From NCBI RefSeq assembly GCF_035594125.1, contig NC_087155.1, positions 4,850,192 to 4,914,191 on the forward strand: a stretch of 64,000 nucleotides of DNA. Reading direction: 5' to 3'. The notes beneath the pieces were generated by a model. The model was not told where the DNA came from. It searched no databases and saw only the letters and a program-made list of their open reading frames with translations. The position numbers and the translations under genes are program-made. The stretch's first letter is position 1; each line of letters opens with the position of its first letter. Positions 56,535 through 64,000 of this stretch are shown piece by piece. This DNA is from Scylla paramamosain (Eukaryota > Arthropoda > Malacostraca > Decapoda > Portunidae).

Positions 56535-58417
56535 AGTAGTATATTGACTTCCTAACTATGATCCAATACTAATTATGATAAAGAATTAAATTTTTGAAAT
56601 TTTTATTGTACACATGAATTCCATATCCCTCTTTTTATGGGTGTGTAGGTGGTGGTGCACCTTTGATCTACTTAATGTGTCAAAGTTAAAAAATACATCC
56701 ACTTCTTACATCACATAGGACACCAAAATTTACCTCTGATACCAAAAGTGTACCACAATGATATCTGCTTATTTCATTTAGGTGTTGTCAGGAATAATTG
56801 ACTGAATGCCTAAGGTGCAGTGGCACTAACATCTTATGTCACCACTGTCAGGAAAAAAGGAGGAAAGAGAGATGCTAGATATCCCTCACATAAGAAAAGT
56901 TGATAAAGTTGGAACTAGATGATATTGTAATGATATGACCAATGTGTAAATGGTCCTGATGTCTAAGGTACTGCACTTTGTTCTTATGGTAAGCTATGAT
57001 TCCAGGCAATGACCTGAAATGGTGGATTTATCTAACCTTCAGATAACTTTATCCATGTTTTTATAGTGTCCAATTCAAGGAGGCATGATCATAAGTGTTG
57101 TCTATAAGAGAAAGGGTGATGGTGGAAAGTTAATGAGTTAGAAAATATTAAATCCCACCTTGTTTAAGTGGACCTTTCTAAATATAGGAGGCATATGGGA
57201 AGTGTTGTATTTTTATAATACATAGATATGCAAAGCATCCTAATACACTTGTTCACTGAGTGGCAACACCATCAGATAGTATGCTCGAAATCATGGTCAT
57301 GCATATGTATTGTGGAATTAGCACCTTTGAAAAGACCGATTTCTCCACACAAGATCAGTTATTACTTACTATTGCTGTTTGATTAAGTTCTTTGTCATAA
57401 ATATAACTATAGACTAGTAACCATGAGTATGTAATGTTTGTCTTTGGGGCAATAAAGTATTACTATAAATCATTGCCAGGAGTGGTACAATCAATTTTCC
57501 CAAACATAAACAAACCCTTGCCTTGTGCTGCTTGCATCTGTCCCTTGGGGCTTGTCCACTCCTCTCAGCTGCAAGAAATATTGAACTTATTACCAGTATT
57601 TTATTTCTTAACCTTTACTTTTTATGTATAAAGAAGTTATTCACATGTAAGTCCGCTGTGATACATTCTTACCAATAATGTTGTTCGGCATTTCATGATA
57701 GATTATTGAATGTTATTTGCCCAGAATTGTTATTGTAATACATTCATTGTTGCAAAACTCTTGTAATCTTTTGCAAAACCTATTATTAACTATTAAAACA
57801 CACAATCTTAGTCAATTTGGTTAAGAATAAGGGAAAATAAGGATAGTGTGTATCTCAAAGTCCTCAGTCCTGGGCTGAGATGAGACTTTCTGCCCCAAAA
57901 AATGGGACAAAAAAAATGTTCCATGAACAAGTATACTCTCATCTAATCATACATGGAAAGTATAGAGAGGAAAGCGACAAATTACTGATACTTGAAATTT
58001 GTTTCAGGTATTTATTCTTTTGTTACAAAATATGCATTTCTTCATGTATGGTCATAACTGGAAGCTGTATTTTGAGCTAGAAAAGGTCACATAGTAATTA
58101 TAGATGATATGGCTAATATGGACATGTTTGTAAGCACAATTGATTAGATGTAATTTTGAGCTTTGCTATTATTATACTGGAATGAAAAAACAATGGTGAA
58201 TAAAATTAACAAATTTCTTAATATCTAATATCCATTAAAAAATCTAAATCTATTTATCATGTCAGTATATCTTACTCATGTTGCTTATCCTGCACTGGTT
58301 GTGGCAGTCACATGACTTAATATGATAAAAATAAATAAATAAATAATGCAAGTTATGATATTGGAAACCATTATCAAGGATTCATTTCATGCATGAATGA
58401 TGAAAAAATAATGAATG

Positions 58418-58419
<2 letters not shown>
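56532..58419. other. Intergenic, no gene recognised
   Basis: AT-rich. Open frames here are short (at most 66 codons, near 57,434 and 57,880) and resemble nothing I know. This is the longest stretch in the window without a recognisable element. Confidence 0.5.

Positions 58420-58463
<44 letters not shown>
58420..58463 (+). repeat. (AAT)n microsatellite
   Basis: About 14 AAT units. Confidence 0.95.
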
Positions 58464-58464
<1 letters not shown>

Positions 58465-58658
58465 TACATAGTGCTCATTGTTTGTAGGTTCATTATGTGA
58501 TTCCCTGCTTGAGACAAGCTCTTAGAAGCTTTCACTAATTTTAACAAATTATGTTCATGTTCATGATGCTAAAAGACTACTCCGCACAAAACAGGCAAAA
58601 GTACTTGAATGAAAAATAAATGATTAAATTACCTTAATTGACCAAGAAGATACTACAC

Positions 58659-58681
58659 CCACACACACAGCCACACCCACC

Positions 58682-58722
<41 letters not shown>

Positions 58723-58728
58723 ACACAC
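58659..58728 (+). repeat. (CA)n microsatellite, imperfect
   Basis: CA units with a few interruptions. Confidence 0.95.
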
Positions 58729-58859
58729 AGTAATCGTAAAATGTGAACAAGCAACTAACAAGTTTACATAGGTCAGATTTTTCACCTGATGCAGCACTCC
58801 AGAAGATTGCATGATTGTGTAAAACTAATTTATCAAGTCCTCTCCTTTCTGAATCTTAC

Positions 58860-59300
58860 TCTTCAGAACTCATCCTAGCCTTCTCTGGTCTCCTTGTGCT
58901 TGCATTTGTTTCATCCAATGAAGCTCAACTTCTCTTTCCCCATGATCACACATCCTGGTCTTGTGGTTTTACTAATGGTCTCAATCTAAAACCTATCCCT
59001 TAACTCCTCATTTATTGAATGACCTATGACAATACCATTCCACAAAGAACTCATCTTCACTTTTGTTTTCAGCATGCTCCTACCTCTTTGCATCGTTGAA
59101 TGCCTTAAAGTTTCACTACCATAAGCCACTGGATTTCTCACATATGAAGAATGCAGTCTTAACTTTTTAAAGTGCAAGGAAAGTCAGTCCTTTTTCCATA
59201 CACCCAAACTCTTACTACTGAGATATATTCTGTTTCATACCTTACATCAAACATATCCTTACAGGTAGTAAAAAAAAAATTGGCAATATTCTTAAGGGGC
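58860..59300 (-). pseudogene. LINE relic, C-terminal end
   Basis: The minus strand reads KLRLHSSYVRNPVAYGSETL and nearby residues, resembling the V...M.YGSETW segment near the end of LINE ORF2 proteins. It is short and decayed. Confidence 0.4.
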
Positions 59301-59483
59301 TCGTTTCAACTACCAATATTTTACATCCTTTACTTCATTATCTGGTTTCCACTAGACACAATCCATGTGAAGTTAACCATAGAGCACTAATGTGGAGTCC
59401 CAGATACCCTGGTAGCCCATTACAGCACTGTGTTATACACATCCAGCCACCACATGATGGAAATACTATAACATATAACACAG

Positions 59484-62400
59484 GAGGAGGCAGTAGGCAC
59501 CTGACAAAATGATAATTACTCCCAGTGAGGTCTAAAGCACTGGATCAGGGGGTGCTGTGAACTTATCATTAAACCCAGCTGTGACCTCACTGAACATTTC
59601 CCTTTGTGTCTCACAACACAAGGGAGGAATCAACAGCCTGCCCTCTAAAGATAACTCTTTTCCTCTACACAAAACTAAAAGCACCTAATAACACACACAC
59701 ACCCTTCACTCAAAAATTCAGAATTATCATGGCGACTCCTACACCAGCCTTGGAGTCCCCATCTGGGGAGGGGACCACAAATGTCCCCAAGTTGGACTGC
59801 CCTTCTGACAACAACCTTAAGTGTCTTGACACCCCCCTTAACTTTTCCTTCATCAACTTCTGCAAGATTCACAGTCTAAGATCCAATTTTCAATCTGTAG
59901 AACACCACCTCTCCTCTTCTAAACCTCATCTTCTTTTCCTCACCAAAACTCAGGTGTCTGAGGCAACTGACAGTAGCCCCTTTTCTGTTCCCTCCTACTT
60001 TATCTTTATTTTCAATCCAAAGCTGGATGTTGTATTTATGTGCACAATGACTTAACCTGCTCTCATGCCCACGCTCTTGAACCTTCCAAGTTTTCCACCA
60101 TCTGGCTATGACTACAGAGTCACTTGTCAAACTAAATTTATCTGTGCTGTATACCTCTCACCTAACTCCTCTGACTATAAGAAATTCTTTGACTAGTTAA
60201 CTTCTAAAGTGGAGCACATTCTGATTCTCTTCCCTTTTGCAGAGATCTCCATTCTTGGAGACTTCAATGTTTATCACCAGCTTTAGCTTTCCTCTCCTTT
60301 CACTGACCATCCTGGTGAACTAGCCTCAAATTTGCTATCCTCCATGACCTAGACCAATTGGTGCAACACCCTACTTGTATTCCTGACTGTCTTGGAGATA
60401 TGCCCAACATTCTTGACCTTTTCCTGACCTCTAATCCTTCTGCTTATGCTGTCACCCTCTCTTCCCAGTTGGGCTCCTCTGATCACAGTCTCATATCTAT
60501 ATCTTGTCCTATTACTCCAATCCCTCCTCAGGATCCCCCTAAGTGAAGGTGCCTCTGGTGTTTTGCCTCTGCTAGTTGGGGGAACCTGAGGAGGTATTTT
60601 GCTGATTTTCCTTGGAATGACTACTGCTTCTGTGTCAGAGACCCGTCTTTGTGTGCCGAGTGCATAACAGAGGTGATAGTGTCTGGCATGGAGGCATATA
60701 TTCCTCACTTTTTCTTGACCTGAACTTTCTAAACCTTGGTTTAACACAGCTTGTTCTTGTGCTATACATGATAGACAGGTGGTCCACAAAAGGTACTTAA
60801 GCCTTCCATCACTAGAATCTCATGCACTTTATATTTCTGTCTAGAACCATGCCAAGTCTGTTCTCCAACTAGACAAAAACTCCTTCATTAATAGAAAGTG
60901 TCAAAATCTTTCAAGATCTAACCCCCCTTGTGACTTCTGGCATCTACCCAAAAATATCTCCAATAACTTTGCTTCTTCTTTCCCTCCATTATTTCAACCA
61001 GATGGCACCACTGCTATCACATCTATCTCTGAAACTGAATTCTTCACTCAAACCTTTGCTAAAAATTCTACCTTTGATGATTCAGGGCTTGTTCCTCTCT
61101 CTCCTCCATCTTCAGACTACTTCATGCTACCTATTAAAATTCTTCGCAATGATGTTTTCCATGCCCTCACTGGCCTAAACACTTTGAAGGCTTATGGACC
61201 TGATGGGGTCCCTCCTATCGTTATCTGAACTGTTTCCATGCTTCCACCTTGCCTAGTCAAATTCTTTCAACTCTATCTGTTAATATCTACCTTTCCTTCT
61301 TGCTGGAAGTATGCCCACATTCAGCCCGTTCCTAAAAAGGGTGACTGTTCTAATCCCTCAAACTACCGTCCTATTACTTTAATTTTCTGCCTATCTAAAG
61401 TTTTGAATCTATTCTTAACAGGAAAATTCTTAAACAACTATCACTTCACAACCTTCTCTTTGATCATTAGTATGGGTTCTGTCAAGGCCGCTCTACTGGT
61501 GATCTGGGTTTCCTTACAGAGTCTTGGTCATCCTCTTTTAGAGATTTTGGTGAAACTTTTGCTGTTGCCTTAGACATATCAAAAGCTTTCAATAGAGTCT
61601 GCCACAAAGTTTTGATTTCCAAACTATCCTCCTATCCTTCTCTCTGTAACTTCATCTCGTTTCCTTTCTGACTGTTCTATTGCCGCTGTGGTAGACGGTC
61701 ACTGTTCCTCTCCTAAATCTATTAATAGTGGTGTTCCTTAGGGTTCTCTCCTGTCACCCACTCTCTTCCTATTATTCATCAGTGACCTTCTAAACCAAAT
61801 TTCTTGTCCTGTCCACTCCGACACTAATGATCCTACCCTGCACTTTTCCAAATCTTTTCATAGACGTCCAACCCTTCAGGAAGTTAACATTTCACACAGA
61901 GAAGCCACAGAATGCCTGACTTCTGATCTCTCTAAAATTTCTGATTGGGGTAGAGCAAACTTAGTATTGTTTAATGCCTCAAAACTTAATTCCTCCATCT
62001 ATCAACTCGACACAACCTTCTAGATAACTATCCCCTCTTCTTCAGTGACACTCAACTGTCCTCCTCTTTTACACTGAACATCCTCAGTCTGTCCTTTACT
62101 TATAGTCTAAACTGGAAACTTTTCATCTCATCTCTAGCTAAAACAGCTTCTGTGAAATTAGGTGTTCTGACATCTACACCAGTTTTTCTCACCCTTCCAG
62201 CTGCTTGCTCTGTAAAGGGGCCTTATTCATCCATGTATGGAGTATGCTTCACATGTCTGAGGGGGCTTCCACTCATACCACTCTTCTAGACAGGGTGGAA
62301 TAAAAAACTTTGCATCTTTTCAACTCCTCTCCTCTAACTGACTGTCTTCAATCTCTTTTTCATCGCCACAATGTTGCATCTCTTGCTGTCTTCTACCACT

Positions 62401-62764
62401 ATTTTCACGCTAATTGCTCTTCTGATCTTGCTAACTGCATGCCTCCCCTCCTCCCACAGTCTCGCTGCACAAGACTTTCTTCTTTCTCTCACCCCTATTC
62501 TGTCCACCTCTCTAATGCAAGAGTTAACCAGTATTCTCAGTCATTCATCCCTTTCCCTGGTAAACTCTGGAACTCCCTGCAAGCTTCTGTATTTCCACGT
62601 TCCTATGACTTGAATTCCTTCAAGAGGGAGGTTTGAAGACAATTATCCTTCAACTTTTAACTACTACTCTGGACCCCATTCAGGAACCAGCATCTCATTG
62701 GACCTGTTTTTTTCTATTGGATTTTTGTTGCCCTTGGCTGGAGTCTCTCTCTCAAAAAAAAAAA
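59484..62764 (+). mobile_element. LINE-B copy 9: near full length, heavily decayed
   Basis: The 5' end is GGAGGAGGCAGTAGGCACC near 59,484. The ORF start is at 59,729. Endonuclease segments reach to 60,720, RT segments run 60,930-62,000 (GPDGVPPIV, KKGDCSNPSNYRPITLIF), and the C-terminal region runs to 62,636. The poly-A run is at 62,755-62,764. Many indels and stops. It carries TGG at the codon where copy 7 has TGA. Confidence 0.9.
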
Positions 62765-62897
62765 ATCCCTTCAAGAGGGAGGTTTGAAGACAATTATCCT
62801 TCAACTTTTAACTACTACTCTGGACCCCATTCAGGGCACAGCATCTCACTGGACCTTTTTTTTTCTATTGGATTTTTGTTGCCCTTGGCTGGAGTCT

Positions 62898-62933
<36 letters not shown>
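62765..62933 (+). repeat. Tandem duplication of the LINE-B 3' end with its own poly-A
   Basis: 62,768-62,898 repeats 62,616-62,750 almost exactly (CCTTCAAGAGGGAGGTTTGA onward) and ends in an A37 run at 62,897-62,933. Confidence 0.9.
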
Positions 62934-62936
<3 letters not shown>

Positions 62937-63166
62937 ATACTGAAATAAGTGGATTGGTCTCCAGTTGCCATCTGACAACATTTGCGGCACTATGTGTAGA
63001 TGGGGTTCAACCTGCAATTTGGTCATCTATTTGTTTTTCATAGGAGACAACTGCAACACTTCTATAACAGGGAAATAAAGAAAGCGGGATTTTTCACCAC
63101 CCTAACAGTATTTTTAGGGAACAATTTTTGGGGGGGAGTAACTAAAAAAAAAAATAAATAAAATAA

Positions 63167-63167
<1 letters not shown>
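62934..63167. other. Intergenic, no feature seen
   Basis: No gene recognised. Confidence 0.5.

Positions 63168-63229
<62 letters not shown>
63168..63229 (+). repeat. (AAT)n microsatellite
   Basis: About 20 AAT units following an A-rich stretch. Confidence 0.96.
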
Positions 63230-63230
<1 letters not shown>

Positions 63231-63864
63231 CAAATTAAAATATCCATAAAATATTGTGATGAATGCATGAAATTTACATTCTATATTAATTTTTATATCA
63301 TTTACCCTTTATTTTTTATCATTAATTCATGTATTAGTTATTTCAAAATCCCAAGCTATTTACATGGGTGCAAAAAAAAAAAAATAAAATAAAAAAATAA
63401 AATAAATAAATAAATAAATAAGAAATAAATAACAAGAAAATTATCATAGAATGTAAAATTAATATACCAATGAAAAAGATCTCAAAAGCTTTAAACTGAT
63501 ATATGTATTAATATAAGTGTTTTATGCATAAATTCTGTCTCAAGCAACTCTCCATCTTCAACTCTCATTTACTCAAACTGTAAAAAAGATAATTTGAGCC
63601 CATTCTGCATGTGGCATCTCATTTACAGTCTCACAGAGCACTGTCCACATTCCGGTATTTCTGTAGTACCATTATCCTTAAACTGGGTAATTCACTCTTG
63701 AGTTCATCCTGCAAATCTGACAATTCTAATTGACTCTCCAAACTTGTAGAGGGACACAATGCTTGCCAATTTTTCTTTTGTAGTGCTTGAGATCCTTCTC
63801 ATCTTCAGCAAAGAATTAAGATTGCAGAGAATGAGTGCCAGTCAAGGAAAGCTTCCTATTAAAC

Positions 63865-63870
<6 letters not shown>
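63230..63870. other. Intergenic, AT-rich
   Basis: A (AAAT)-rich patch lies at 63,371-63,435. No gene seen. Confidence 0.5.

Positions 63871-63938
<68 letters not shown>
63871..63938 (+). repeat. (GA)n microsatellite
   Basis: About 34 GA units. Confidence 0.97.
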
Positions 63939-63942
<4 letters not shown>

Positions 63943-64000
63943 TGGGGGTGAGGAGGAGGAGGAGGAGCAGCACTAATGGATATGATTAAATAAAAAAGGA

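Noticed and set aside
57434..57631. Short plus-strand frames near 57,434 and 57,880 as possible small genes
   Set aside because: At most 66 codons, no recognisable motif, no sign of conservation available from one sequence.

Overview
This is eukaryotic, intron-bearing, repeat-rich DNA. The only host gene I can support is a 7-exon PTPA (PP2A phosphatase activator). Everything else is retrotransposons, small terminal-inverted-repeat (TIR) elements, one tRNA-derived SINE and dozens of long dinucleotide or trinucleotide tracts. Long CA, GA and AT arrays, BEL/Pao and CsRn1-like Ty3/Gypsy elements, many LINE families and interstitial CCTAA-like (arthropod telomere-type) repeats together suggest an arthropod, most likely a decapod crustacean. 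The species cannot be named from this window.

Region 1-16,130 is a transposon nest. A BEL/Pao element is cut by the left edge of the window. A LINE on the minus strand (LINE-A) is split at 3264/13762 by a CsRn1-like Ty3/Gypsy element. The Gypsy 3' LTR is split in turn by an I-type LINE (EEP, RT, RNase H) that has a perfect 15-bp target duplication. Region 16,580-19,330 holds scrambled minus-strand remains of another LINE.

Region 19,636-53,998 is the PTPA gene on the plus strand. Seven coding exons (28, 83, 204, 218, 226, 108 and 456 nt including stop) join in frame into 440 codons, with GT-AG introns of 0.67-7.7 kb. The first exon is only 28 coding bases and lies 5 kb upstream of the second. 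The introns hold a foldback element, a Tc1/mariner- or pogo-like element with TA duplications, a Harbinger-like element with a TTA duplication, a diverged minisatellite, a tRNA-derived SINE, several LINEs and oppositely oriented GA/CT tracts. Intron 6 contains a LINE (LINE-B) inserted antisense into another copy of the same family. The antisense copy is open over nearly 1,000 codons except for one TGA, and another copy in the window shows TGG at that codon.

Region 54,000-64,000 is downstream of the gene. It has two more TIR elements, one of them an inverted second copy of an element in PTPA intron 5, then a stretch with no recognisable gene, then a nearly full-length but decayed LINE-B with a duplicated 3' tail.

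I found no CRISPR array, operon, rRNA or intact tRNA gene, and no convincing previously undescribed biological system. The items most worth checking are the PTPA micro-exon model, the three-level nested insertion, the self-nested LINE-B and the TIR elements carrying paired GA/CT tracts.
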